64,000 nt of DNA from Paucilactobacillus suebicus DSM 5007 = KCTC 3549 (GCF_001434475.1 NZ_AZGF01000001.1:124001-188000), one strand, 5' to 3'; positions 1 through 7,868 are shown, counted from the stretch's first letter. Translations and numbers: made by a program. The notes: generated by a model from the letters alone, not told the origin.

Positions 1-37
1 TAACGGTTTAGAAATTATCTAGTTAACTTAAGCATTC

Positions 38-70
38 AAAAAGAGCGAAATTTAAAATTTCGCTCTTTTT
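38..70 (-). terminator. Terminator of the acyltransferase-usp unit
   Basis: The hairpin pairs AAAAAGAGCG with CGCTCTTTTT, with further A/T pairing inside, and ends in a T-run on either strand. It lies 13 bases beyond the usp stop codon. Confidence 0.8.
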
Positions 71-82
71 GATTAACTATTT

Positions 83-550
83 TTATCTAACAACAATTAC
101 TGAACAAGGTGCGTTCTGAGACATGTAACTGGCCTGTGAACCGATAAAAATACTACTCTTATCTTGGGTTTCTGATCCGCAAACCAATAAATCTGGCTCA
201 AATTGTGGAATAGTCTCTCTGACAATTTTTTTGCCAGGCTTACCTTCACCTAGAAATCCTTCCACTTCATCAACACCAAAATCTTTGGCTTTCTGAACAT
301 ACAGATTAACCGCTGATTCCATCTCCTGCCGTCGTCCTTCAATAACATCAGGTTGGAGACTGTCATACACGCTTAAATCGTCTGTTTCTAAAATAGTTAC
401 AATGCCAAGCGGTACTTTATATGAATTAGCCAGTGTTACAGCATAGCAAAAGGCTTTTCGAGACGAACTTGAATCATCTTCATCGACAGCCACCAGAATT
501 TTTTTAAAAGTCATTGGCTGTACGTCAAAATCAATATTACTATTACCCAT
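83..550 (-). CDS. Universal stress protein (UspA family)
   Basis: This is a 155-residue cytoplasmic stress protein with the Usp fold. The N-terminal strand KKILVAVDEDDSS is the typical first strand and nucleotide-facing loop. The C-terminal GSETQDKSS...GSQASYM...APCSVIVVR matches the Usp ATP-binding segment, although the usual GxxG spacing is loose, so ATP binding is uncertain. I chose ATG 550 because AGAGGTG lies 6-8 bases upstream; a longer GTG start at 559 would overlap that ribosome-binding site. The gene begins 11 bases after the acyltransferase stop and is probably co-transcribed with it. Its specific role cannot be told from sequence. Confidence 0.88.
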   Translation of the reverse strand: MGNSNIDFDVQPMTFKKILVAVDEDDSSSSRKAFCYAVTLANSYKVPLGIVTILETDDLSVYDSLQPDVIEGRRQEMESAVNLYVQKAKDFGVDEVEGFLGEGKPGKKIVRETIPQFEPDLLVCGSETQDKSSIFIGSQASYMSQNAPCSVIVVR

Positions 551-561
551 TGAGAGCACCT

Positions 562-2424
562 CTAATTATCTTTTAAAATTTCTTTCACTACTAATCTTGT
601 AAAGTAGATATTTCCCTTGTCGCTAGGATGAACACCATCACTTGCAAACCAACTGACATGATTAGCACTGTACTTGTGCCAGTCAACCACGTGCACGTTT
701 TTATGTTTCTTCGCGGTTTGTTTAATTTCATTGTTAACAGTGTTCTGCCAATTTTTGGTTGGCACGTGTGCGGTTATCCAATAAACTTGACGCTTGCTAC
801 CAATTGCTGACAAAATTTGACTAATAGTTTGACTGCTAAGTGCTCCATTAGTTCCAAGATTAATCACAACAATGTGATTTAGTTGGCCCTTCTTCGCCAT
901 TCCTTCAATGACTTGAGGCGATTGATAACCCTGTCGCCCAACTTGCGCATTTACGTAAGCTTTTGGCATCACTTCTTGCAAATCAGCAGCACTATCTGCC
1001 ATCACTGAATCACCAATAGCGGATACCTTCAGTTGCTTTGCTTTTGCAACCTGCGATTTTGTCAATCCATACTTCTTAGTAAGTGACTGTTTCTTCCCTG
1101 AGGGATTTGGTACTGGCTGTCCCTTTTGCAAGGCTGCATTATGTTCTTTAACTTGTTTTGAACTCTTATCAATTTCACTCTGAACTTGGTTAGGCTTCGG
1201 GGGCTGCGGTTTAATGACCATGCCAACGATAAACAGTATCGTCAGAACACTGACAACCAAGGTTCCCGTCCACGCTTTCCATCCACCATCCTTGGTAAAA
1301 ATATGCCGAACATCACGAGTTAAGTTGTTCCAATTATAATTGCGTAATGGTTCTTCGACTAACCTGTAAGATACTTCACTGATTAATAAAATAATTGCTA
1401 GTTCAATTAAAGCATTAATAAATGGATGAGCACCCATGCTCTTAACCTGTGATTCGTAAAAAATCATAACCGGGTATTGATACACATAAATACCATATGA
1501 TCTTTGACCAATCCACTTGAAAACTGGATTAGTCATCACAGCATTCATATGACCACCTGGATGTGCGATAACGGCCATTAGAATCATTGAAAAAATAGTG
1601 AATATGAACATTCCACCATAATATGTGAATGGTGATTCACCTGACATTTGAAAGTACATCACGAGCACAATTACTAAACAAATGATTCCCGTGATATCAA
1701 GAACCCGGGAAGAAGACCGATTAATATTTTGCTTCAACCTGTCAACCGGCCAAACCATCGCCAACCAGGCTCCCAAAAAGATTGCGAATGACCGAGTATC
1801 ACTGCCATAATATGCTCGGTTAATATTAGCAGGATCGTACATAATGGCCATCAAAATAGCAGACACGACAGCCAAGCCAAGGACAATCCACTTAATAATT
1901 GATTTGCGTCTTATGATTGCAAACAATGCCAGCAGTACCAATGGCCACACAAAGTAAAACTGGCCCTCAATACTAAGCGTCCACATATGTGTAAATGGAG
2001 ACTCACCAGCAAACCGATCAAAGTATGACTGGCCGTGACCAATCTCCCACCAATTATAAACCCAGAGCAGGTTCGTAACTACGACGCTTCGCAAGTCCTT
2101 AATTAGAACTCTTTGGAAAAGTGTGATATAAGCTGTACTTACCACCAACATGGTAATCAAGACTGGGTACAGCCGCTTAATTCGTTTAATGTAAAATTTA
2201 ACTACCTTAACAGTACCTGTTCGTGAAATCTCACCAACTAGGCTACTGGTAATTAAGTAACCAGTCAACAATAGAAAAATCGGAACACCCAGGTAACCAC
2301 CTTGTAAAGTGGCTGGAAGTAGATGATAGACAATGACCCCAATAACGGCAATTGCTCTTAAGCCGTCAAATCCAGTGATATATCGTCTCTTACCCATCCG
2401 TTGTTCCTCAAATGATGGATGCAT
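562..2424 (-). CDS. Membrane acyltransferase with extracellular SGNH domain (OatA/OafA-like)
   Basis: This 620-residue protein has an N-terminal acyltransferase-3 domain (about residues 10-375, roughly ten membrane helices, opening with FDGLRAIAVIGVIVYHL). A final helix and a linker lead to a C-terminal SGNH hydrolase-like domain (about 460-620). The SGNH blocks are visible: GDSVM (catalytic Ser), NLGTNGA and DGVHPSD (Asp and His). This two-domain form is that of peptidoglycan or wall-polymer O-acetyltransferases such as OatA, which bring acetyl groups through the membrane. The substrate is not determined. ATG 2424 is preceded by GAGGGGAGC. It is followed by the usp gene in the same transcription unit. 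Confidence 0.85.
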   Translation of the reverse strand: MHPSFEEQRMGKRRYITGFDGLRAIAVIGVIVYHLLPATLQGGYLGVPIFLLLTGYLITSSLVGEISRTGTVKVVKFYIKRIKRLYPVLITMLVVSTAYITLFQRVLIKDLRSVVVTNLLWVYNWWEIGHGQSYFDRFAGESPFTHMWTLSIEGQFYFVWPLVLLALFAIIRRKSIIKWIVLGLAVVSAILMAIMYDPANINRAYYGSDTRSFAIFLGAWLAMVWPVDRLKQNINRSSSRVLDITGIICLVIVLVMYFQMSGESPFTYYGGMFIFTIFSMILMAVIAHPGGHMNAVMTNPVFKWIGQRSYGIYVYQYPVMIFYESQVKSMGAHPFINALIELAIILLISEVSYRLVEEPLRNYNWNNLTRDVRHIFTKDGGWKAWTGTLVVSVLTILFIVGMVIKPQPPKPNQVQSEIDKSSKQVKEHNAALQKGQPVPNPSGKKQSLTKKYGLTKSQVAKAKQLKVSAIGDSVMADSAADLQEVMPKAYVNAQVGRQGYQSPQVIEGMAKKGQLNHIVVINLGTNGALSSQTISQILSAIGSKRQVYWITAHVPTKNWQNTVNNEIKQTAKKHKNVHVVDWHKYSANHVSWFASDGVHPSDKGNIYFTRLVVKEILKDN

Positions 2425-2520
2425 TTGTTGCTCCCCTCAAAAATAACTACGACACATTATACTTCAATTCCCAATACATTAGTAGCAAAATGCAAGCTAC
2501 CCAACGACCGATAAACAAAT

Positions 2521-2550
2521 AAAAAAGCACCCCATTCAAATAGGATGCAT
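2521..2550 (-). terminator. Terminator of the tRNA-Asn cluster
   Basis: On the minus strand GCATCC...GGGGTGC forms an imperfect hairpin followed by six T. It lies just past the last tRNA. Confidence 0.6.
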
Positions 2551-2555
2551 ATAGC

Positions 2556-2626
2556 TGCCCCGGTAGGGTTCGAACCTACGACCTCTTGATTAACAGTCAA
2601 TTATTCTACCACTGAACTACGGGGCA
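2556..2626 (-). tRNA. tRNA-Asn (GTT), copy 3 in transcription order
   Basis: This is a 71-nt cloverleaf. The acceptor stem pairs TGCCCCG with CGGGGCA, the T-arm contains GGTTCGAACC, and the anticodon loop CTGTTAA carries GTT. No CCA is encoded. It differs from the other two copies in the acceptor, anticodon and T stems. Confidence 0.93.
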
Positions 2627-2663
2627 ATATTATTAAATTATCTGATGTATACCTCACATCAAC

Positions 2664-2734
2664 TGCTCCGGCTGGATTCGAACCGGCGACCTTGACATTA
2701 ACAGTGTCCTATTCTACCACTGAACTACGGAGCA
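2664..2734 (-). tRNA. tRNA-Asn (GTT), copy 2
   Basis: This is a 71-nt cloverleaf. The acceptor stem pairs TGCTCCG with CGGAGCA, the T-loop is GGTTCGAATCC and the anticodon loop is CTGTTAA. It is identical over its length to the copy at 2806-2876. The base of the anticodon stem has a G-A mismatch. Confidence 0.93.
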
Positions 2735-2805
2735 ATAAAAGCTAACTATGAAATTATAACCGGAATTCCAATTATTGTCAAAAACAATAATAACTAAATT
2801 CCAAC

Positions 2806-2876
2806 TGCTCCGGCTGGATTCGAACCGGCGACCTTGACATTAACAGTGTCCTATTCTACCACTGAACTACGGAGCA
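2806..2876 (-). tRNA. tRNA-Asn (GTT), copy 1
   Basis: This is the promoter-proximal member of the tandem set and is identical to 2664-2734. The 71-base spacer to the next copy is not conserved in the third, so the first two look like a recent duplication. Confidence 0.93.
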
Positions 2877-2898
2877 ATGATGTTAAACAACACCAATT

Positions 2899-2928
2899 AT
2901 TATACAAGATGATACGGGTAAATGTAAA
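2899..2928 (-). promoter_or_regulatory. Promoter of the tRNA-Asn cluster
   Basis: TTTACA (-35, 2923-2928) and TATAAT (-10, 2899-2904) are separated by 18 bases, 22 bases ahead of the first tRNA. Confidence 0.7.
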
Positions 2929-2935
2929 GATTTTT

Positions 2936-3244
2936 TTACGCAATGTGGTTTTCTTTTAGAATGCTATTAACAATCTCTTGAGCCTCATCATCTTTCTTCC
3001 ATTCATCCCAATGGTCCATTGACTCATCTTGCATAACATAGTGTTCATTGACATAATCTTCATACTTAGCAACATTTTGTGAGTGTGGAATATTTAATTG
3101 CAATATTCTAACCTCTTTAATAAAATCACGTTCTGCTGCTAATTCAGCCCTACCATTTTGCACCATATTACCAATTTCAAAGTACTTAGTGCCATCTTTT
3201 CGTGTAATTTCTTCAATTATGTCTAGAACTTCATGCTGTGCCAT
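2936..3244 (-). CDS. Hypothetical acidic protein, 102 residues
   Basis: I do not recognise this protein. It is small, soluble and acidic, with no signal peptide or membrane helix. The middle holds ELAAERDFIKEVRILQL and the end is rich in D, E and W (SMDHWDEWKKDDEAQE). It is a real gene: GGAGAG lies 10 bases before ATG 3244, and a promoter with consensus spacing sits at 3284-3312. It lies alone between the tRNA-Asn cluster and the small RNA candidate at 3320-3403. That RNA's CU-rich stretch could pair with this gene's Shine-Dalgarno sequence (3255-3262); this is inference only. Confidence 0.75.
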   Translation of the reverse strand: MAQHEVLDIIEEITRKDGTKYFEIGNMVQNGRAELAAERDFIKEVRILQLNIPHSQNVAKYEDYVNEHYVMQDESMDHWDEWKKDDEAQEIVNSILKENHIA

Positions 3245-3283
3245 GAGTAATTCACTCTCCTACGGAATAAAATAGTAACTTCA

Positions 3284-3312
3284 ATTCTATTGAATTATCA
3301 ACGCAATGTCAA
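3284..3312 (-). promoter_or_regulatory. Promoter of the 102-residue gene
   Basis: TTGACA (3307-3312) and TAGAAT (3284-3289) are 17 bases apart and directly follow the terminator at 3320-3351, so this gene has its own transcript. Confidence 0.72.
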
Positions 3313-3319
3313 AAAGCAC

Positions 3320-3351
3320 AAAAAAATCACCGTTCGGGAAAAACGGTGATT
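3320..3351 (-). terminator. Intrinsic terminator of the small RNA candidate
   Basis: On the minus strand a perfect 10-bp stem, AATCACCGTT paired with AACGGTGATT, with a 7-base C-containing loop, is followed by seven T. It would also stop any transcript reading through from nagB. Confidence 0.85.
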
Positions 3352-3403
3352 GGCATAAGAGAGAAAGAGAATTGATTAGAAGGTAAATACTTAATACCTT
3401 ACG
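3320..3403 (-). ncRNA. Candidate CcpA-repressed small regulatory RNA
   Basis: No open reading frame fits here, but a complete transcription unit does. From the predicted start near 3403 the RNA would be about 84 nt. It has a 5' hairpin (AAGGUA 3400-3395 pairing UACCUU 3385-3380), then an unpaired CU-rich stretch (UUCUCUUUCUCUCUU, about 3371-3357), then a perfect terminator hairpin. The -35 of its promoter is covered by a perfect cre site. This is the usual layout of trans-acting small RNAs that pair with Shine-Dalgarno regions. The structure is seen directly; function and expression are inferred. It could alternatively be only the end of nagB's 3' untranslated region. Confidence 0.55.
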
Positions 3404-3409
3404 ACAATT

Positions 3410-3438
3410 ATAATACCGCTTACTGAAAGCGCTGTCAA
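3410..3438 (-). promoter_or_regulatory. Promoter of the small RNA candidate
   Basis: TTGACA (-35, 3433-3438) and TATTAT (-10, 3410-3415) are separated by exactly 17 bases. It lies 17 bases after the nagB stop codon and points away from nagB. Confidence 0.75.
3424..3437. promoter_or_regulatory. cre site (CcpA operator)
   Basis: TGAAAGCGCTGTCA fits the cre consensus TGWAANCGNTNWCA at every position. It overlaps the -35 hexamer and spacer of the promoter at 3410-3438, a position that would give repression under glucose. Confidence 0.78.
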
Positions 3439-3454
3439 CATCTTTCTCTCACAA

Positions 3455-4168
3455 TTATTCAATTTTTTTTAGAAGTGCTCCTGCCTTGTGATCAATGATC
3501 ACTGTTACATTGGGATGTGTTTGCAATACACTTGCAGGTACATCGATTGTCACCGGTCCATCAATCATTTGGTGAACAGCTTTTGCCTTTTTTTCACCGT
3601 ATGCGACAAAAACAATTTCTTTTGCCTTCATAATTGTTCCAATACCCATGGAATACGCATATTTGGGAACTTCATCTGCATTATCAAAAAACCTGGCATT
3701 AGCATCAATTGTGGACTTCGTCAGTGCCACCTGGTGAGTACGTGAATCGAAACTTGTTAACGGCTCGTTGAAGCCAATATGCCCGTTTTGACCAATTCCC
3801 AGGATTTGCAAGTCGATCGGATGATCCTTAATTATCTGTTCATATTCATTTTCAACTTCTTGAGCATTAGGATTCAATCCATCCGGAATGTATGAATGCA
3901 AGAACTGCTTGTTGTTAAATAAATTTTGCTTCATAAAATAATGATAGCTTTGTGGATGATTGGGTGCCAAGCCGACATACTCATCCAAATTAATGGAAAT
4001 GCTGTTAGAAAAATCTAGTTTGCTCTGACTTAACTGACGATAGATTTCTAGTGGACTACTACCAGTTGCTAATCCAAACACTCCTGGCTTATGTGATAAA
4101 ATTTTTTTTATTTTTGCGACCGCAATCTGTGCCCCTTGTAATTGATCTTCCACCGTAATTATTTTCAT
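3455..4168 (-). CDS. nagB: Glucosamine-6-phosphate deaminase
   Basis: This cytoplasmic enzyme converts glucosamine-6-phosphate to fructose-6-phosphate and ammonia, feeding amino sugars into glycolysis. The 237-residue length is that of the short Gram-positive NagB. Diagnostic blocks are ATGSSPLEIY, NLDEYVGL (general-base Asp) and GIGQNGHIGFNEP. GAGG precedes ATG 4168. It stands alone, without nagA nearby. A NagR-like inverted repeat lies 21 bases upstream. It opposes glmS, encoded 1.8 kb away on the same strand. Confidence 0.95.
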   Translation of the reverse strand: MKIITVEDQLQGAQIAVAKIKKILSHKPGVFGLATGSSPLEIYRQLSQSKLDFSNSISINLDEYVGLAPNHPQSYHYFMKQNLFNNKQFLHSYIPDGLNPNAQEVENEYEQIIKDHPIDLQILGIGQNGHIGFNEPLTSFDSRTHQVALTKSTIDANARFFDNADEVPKYAYSMGIGTIMKAKEIVFVAYGEKKAKAVHQMIDGPVTIDVPASVLQTHPNVTVIIDHKAGALLKKIE

Positions 4169-4188
4169 TGATCAAACCTCTTCACTCT

Positions 4189-4204
4189 ATTGGTATAGTC
4201 CAAT
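4189..4204. promoter_or_regulatory. NagR-like operator upstream of nagB
   Basis: ATTGGTATAGTCCAAT is an inverted repeat (ATTGG/CCAAT) close to the GntR/HutC-type operator TTGGTCTAGACCAA (12 of 14 bases). In Bacillus subtilis and Streptococcus mutans NagR controls nagB through such sites. No nagR is in this window. Confidence 0.55.
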
Positions 4205-4231
4205 GATAATTCATGTTAAACATCAAAGCAA

Positions 4232-4276
4232 TAAGAAAGCCTTGGTAAATCAACATGATTTACCAAGGCTTTCTTA
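4232..4276 (-). terminator. Strong hairpin after the gluconate permease gene
   Basis: A perfect 20-bp stem with a 5-base loop separates the permease pseudogene from nagB. The following T-run on the minus strand is weak. Confidence 0.7.
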
Positions 4277-4279
4277 TTT

Positions 4280-5635
4280 TTAATGAACAATTGCATTCAA
4301 CAGTAGAACCATTAATAATCCAACGACGGAAATGATAGTTTCCAAAACCGTCCAAATTTTGAATGTCTGTTTAACAGTTAATTCAAAATACTCTTTAACC
4401 ATCCAGAAACCAGCATCATTAACGTGCGATGCAGCTAAAGAACCGGCACCGATAGCAAGAGCCATCATAACTGGATCAGTACCAGTTGATGTCATTAAAG
4501 TTGAAACCAAACCAGCTGCAGTCATCCCTGCAACGGTTGCAGATCCAAGACAAACACGGAGTAATACAGCAATTAACCAGCCAAGGATAATTGGTGACAT
4601 GTTGACGTTTGCCATCATGTGTTGAACAGCACTACCAACACCACCATCAATCAAAACTTCCTTAAAAGCTGCACCACCACCAATAATAAGAAGCAACATT
4701 GCAATTGACTTCACAGCATCAGCGATGGTGTTATTAATATCACCCATCTTCTTACCACGATGGAAGCCCATTGACCACATTGCAAATAGTAATGCGATCA
4801 CCATGGCAACCATTGGATTACCAATAAATGTCATAAACGCAGAAAATCCATGCGGATTGGTTGGTGTTTTACCACCCTCAAATGCAATCGAATAGATAGT
4901 TGTTAAAGCCATAAAAATAACTGGAAATAACGATGTCAACGCAGAAATACCAAAACCTGGTGTTTCTTCAAGCTTAAATTACTTAACAGTACCAAAACCA
5001 GGTAATGACTTCTTAATCACAAAAGCATCAGGAGCAAACTTTTGCGCTAATTTTGTGAACAGTGGACCAGCCACGATCACACATGGGATGGCAACAACAA
5101 TCCCAAGTAAAAGTTCTTTACCAATATTAGCACCCAACGCTGTGGCAACAGCTGTTGGTGCTGGTTGTGGAGGCAAGAATCCTTGAGCTGCAGAAAGTGC
5201 GGCAGCCATAGATATTCCCAAATAAAGCATAGGTACTTCGGCTTCCAAAGCAACAGAAAAAACAATTGGAATAACGACAACCAGACCAACTTCGAACATC
5301 AATGACATACCGATGATGAATGAAGCAATCACGATTGCGATTTGAAGCCGTTTCTTACCGAACTTATCAATCAACGTTCTGGCAATTCTATATGACCCAC
5401 CAGCATCAGAAACTAGCCGGCCAATCATCGCACCGAATCCAAAGACAACAGCCAGCTCACCGATTGTTCCACCGATACCAGTTTCAATCGATGTGGCAAT
5501 TTTTGCCGGGTTCATACCCAATAAAAGCGCCACCAAAATTGATGTAACAATCAAGGAAACAAACGTGTTTACTTTAAACTTAATAATTAAGACCAGTAAA
5601 AATACAATACCGATCAATAAAGCCACAAACTGCAT
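4280..5635 (-). pseudogene. gntP: Gluconate permease (GntP family), interrupted by in-frame TAA
   Basis: GntP proteins are H+-coupled gluconate importers of about 450 residues. The N-terminal part (5635-4979) begins MQFVALLIGIVF, includes GFLPPQPAPTAVA and ends FGTVK-stop. Without any frame change, 13 further codons (FKLEETPGFGISA) lead into the C-terminal part (TSLFPVIF...VLLLNAIVH). One TAA codon at 4981-4979 therefore splits an otherwise intact 451-codon gene, explained by a single substitution from a sense codon. No other lesion is seen, so the event is recent or a sequencing error. GGAG precedes ATG 5635. The TTG at 4939 has no clear ribosome-binding site. No gluconate kinase gene is near. 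Confidence 0.85.
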
Positions 5636-5685
5636 AATTTTTCTCCTTATCACATTTACTTAAAATTGCAATGACAATAGATGCA

Positions 5686-5713
5686 ATTATAGCAAACCGC
5701 TTTCAAATTTCAA
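5686..5713 (-). promoter_or_regulatory. Promoter of gntP
   Basis: TTGAAA (5708-5713) and TATAAT (5686-5691) are 16 bases apart. A cre-like sequence fills the spacer. Confidence 0.62.
5692..5705. promoter_or_regulatory. cre-like site in the gntP promoter
   Basis: On the minus strand TGAAAGCGGTTTGC matches cre at 12 of 14 positions, failing in the final CA. A second weak match is around 5732-5747 (TGTAACCGTTTGAA). CcpA repression of a secondary sugar-acid transporter is expected. Confidence 0.5.
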
Positions 5714-5865
5714 CATAAAAATGATAATTAATTTCAAACGGTTACACAAAATCATGTAAATTATTTTCGTAAGCCGTGACATCATTGCCATTGACTTATT
5801 TTATTAAATTTTGAAGAAAATGGTAAAAAATTTATCATTTTTACTAAAAAAACTTTTTTTACTAC
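5706..5865. other. AT-rich spacer between gntP and glmS terminator
   Basis: Apart from the -35 region and the second weak cre match, this stretch is AT-rich with homopolymer runs. I see no reading frame or structured element in it. Confidence 0.5.
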
Positions 5866-5902
5866 AAAAAAAGCAACTCTCAATTATCTAATCAAGAGTT
5901 GC
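5866..5902 (-). terminator. Terminator of glmS
   Basis: GCAACTCT pairs with AGAGTTGC, followed by a T-run on the minus strand, 54 bases after the glmS stop. Confidence 0.82.
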
Positions 5903-5955
5903 ACCAATGCATATTTTATTGTATTAAATTATATAATCATTAATGTACAGCTATA

Positions 5956-7776
5956 CTACTGAACCGTAACTGACTTGGCGAGGTTACGTGGCTTGTCGAC
6001 ATCCAACCCCTTACCCAAACTAGTGTAGTATGCCAATAATTGAGCGGGAACAACACTCAATAATGGTGTCAATAGTGGATCAACATCCGGTAACACAATT
6101 GTATCATCAGCCTGTGCTAAATGCTTTGAAACAATCGTTAAGACGCTAGCCCCACGAGACACAACTTCCTGTAAATTACTACGAGTGAGCCCTGCAGTGC
6201 GGTCTTGAGTAATAATACCAATAACTGGTGTTTTGGACTCAATTAAAGCAATTGTTCCGTGTTTCAATTCTCCAGATGCGAATCCTTCAGCCTGAACATA
6301 TGAAATTTCTTTTAACTTCAATGCTGATTCAAGAGCAACGGACCAATCGATTCCACGACCAATGTAAAAGGCGTTGCGTGGTGTAGCCAAGTAGCGTGAC
6401 GCAATTGATTCAAGTTGATCCTTGCTATCAACAATTGCTTGCATTCCCACGGCAACAATTCCCAATTGTTGTTTTAAATCAAAATCGACAGCTTCCTGCT
6501 GATTTCTAGCCATTCCAAATGCCTTAGCAAGTACAGCTTGCACGGCAACTTGTGCAGTGTATGCCTTAGTAGAAGCAACTGCAATTTCAGGGCCAGCGTG
6601 CAACAGTAGCGTATATGAAGCTTCACGAGATAACGTTGACTTCGGTACGTTGGTGATTGTCAGACTTGGCCATCCCTGCTTTTTAATGTTAACCAAAACT
6701 TCACGGCTATCTGCGGTTTCACCACTTTGAGTGAGAAAGATGAAAAATGGTCGTTCTGACATGATTGGTTGTTCATACGCAAATTCAGATGAGATAAATA
6801 CCTGTGTCGGGACCTTCGTCAATCGTTCAAACATCCGAGCACCAACTAATCCGGCATGATAACTTGTTCCCGCACCAATGATATAGAGGCGATCAGCCTT
6901 CTTCATTGTTTCAAGTAAGTCCTGATCAATTACGGGAACACCATCTTCGTTCAAATATTCCTGAACGATTTTGCGCATTACAACCGGTTGCTCATCCACT
7001 TCTTTTAGCATATAGAATGGGTAAGTGCCCTTATCTGCCGCACTGGCATCCATATCGACGCGGAAAGTATCACGTTTCATTTCATTTCCCTCAATATCAC
7101 GAATGGTGATTGAGTCTGGTTTTACCAAAACAACTTCACGGTCTTGAATTTCCATAAAGGTGTGCGTTTGTTTTAACATCGCAACGGCATCCGAAGCGAC
7201 AAGATTAAATCCGTCACCGACACCAACAAGTAAAGGACTCTTATTTTTTGCAACATATAACGTATCAGGCGTCTGGCGATCCATCAACACAAAAGCATAT
7301 GATGAGTCATCACTAATCAAGTGAAGAACTTTCAAAAAAGCAGACTGTGTGTCCATTTTGTATTCAACTACAAACCGATCAACTAATTGTGCAATGACTT
7401 CAGTATCAGTTTGACTCTTAAATTCAACATCTGATAAATATTCTTCTTTTAACTGTTCAAAGTTTTCGATAACGCCATTGTGAACAAGGTAAAAACGTTC
7501 ATCAGCTGAAAACTGTGGATGTGCATTAGTCTCGTTAGGAACACCATGTGTTGCCCAACGAGTATGACCAATACCAGCCGTTCCATGAATTTCATCGGTT
7601 AAAGCGTTCTTCAAGTTAGAAATTCGACCAACTCGTTTAACAAGATAATCATTACCGGTCTGATCGTTAACATAGATCCCAGCTGAATCATACCCCCGAT
7701 ATTCGAGACGCTCAAGTCCTTCGATTAGTACAGATACACTTTGACTTGTACCAGTAACACCAACAATTCCGCACAT
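5956..7776 (-). CDS. glmS: Glutamine--fructose-6-phosphate aminotransferase (isomerizing)
   Basis: GlmS makes glucosamine-6-phosphate from fructose-6-phosphate and glutamine, the first step to UDP-GlcNAc. The start is fixed at ATG 7776 because mature GlmS begins with the nucleophilic Cys (MCGIVGV); AAAGGATG lies 9 bases upstream. The glutaminase domain covers about residues 1-220 (RWATHG, NGVIEN). Two SIS domains follow (IGAGTSYHAG, FLTQSGET, then GRGIDW), ending in the conserved DKPRNLAKSVTV. Length is 606 residues, as usual. The leader holds a strong promoter and two NagR-like sites but no glmS ribozyme. It follows glmM after a terminator. Confidence 0.97.
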   Translation of the reverse strand: MCGIVGVTGTSQSVSVLIEGLERLEYRGYDSAGIYVNDQTGNDYLVKRVGRISNLKNALTDEIHGTAGIGHTRWATHGVPNETNAHPQFSADERFYLVHNGVIENFEQLKEEYLSDVEFKSQTDTEVIAQLVDRFVVEYKMDTQSAFLKVLHLISDDSSYAFVLMDRQTPDTLYVAKNKSPLLVGVGDGFNLVASDAVAMLKQTHTFMEIQDREVVLVKPDSITIRDIEGNEMKRDTFRVDMDASAADKGTYPFYMLKEVDEQPVVMRKIVQEYLNEDGVPVIDQDLLETMKKADRLYIIGAGTSYHAGLVGARMFERLTKVPTQVFISSEFAYEQPIMSERPFFIFLTQSGETADSREVLVNIKKQGWPSLTITNVPKSTLSREASYTLLLHAGPEIAVASTKAYTAQVAVQAVLAKAFGMARNQQEAVDFDLKQQLGIVAVGMQAIVDSKDQLESIASRYLATPRNAFYIGRGIDWSVALESALKLKEISYVQAEGFASGELKHGTIALIESKTPVIGIITQDRTAGLTRSNLQEVVSRGASVLTIVSKHLAQADDTIVLPDVDPLLTPLLSVVPAQLLAYYTSLGKGLDVDKPRNLAKSVTVQ

Positions 7777-7820
7777 AATGCATACCATCCTTTGTTAAAA
7801 ATCAATTAGTTGTAGCAATT

Positions 7821-7836
7821 AATTGGTATAGATTGT
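7821..7836. promoter_or_regulatory. NagR-like half-palindrome in the glmS leader
   Basis: AATTGGTATAGATTGT shares AATTGGTATAG with the nagB operator. It lies downstream of the predicted transcription start, a blocking position. The right half is poorly conserved. Confidence 0.4.
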
Positions 7837-7868
7837 AAATTTTATTTAGTAACATTCGACAACTACAT

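Noticed and set aside
4280-4939. Separate C-terminal permease gene starting at TTG
   Set aside because: It is the same frame as the N-terminal half after one TAA; the TTG lies inside a conserved GntP segment.
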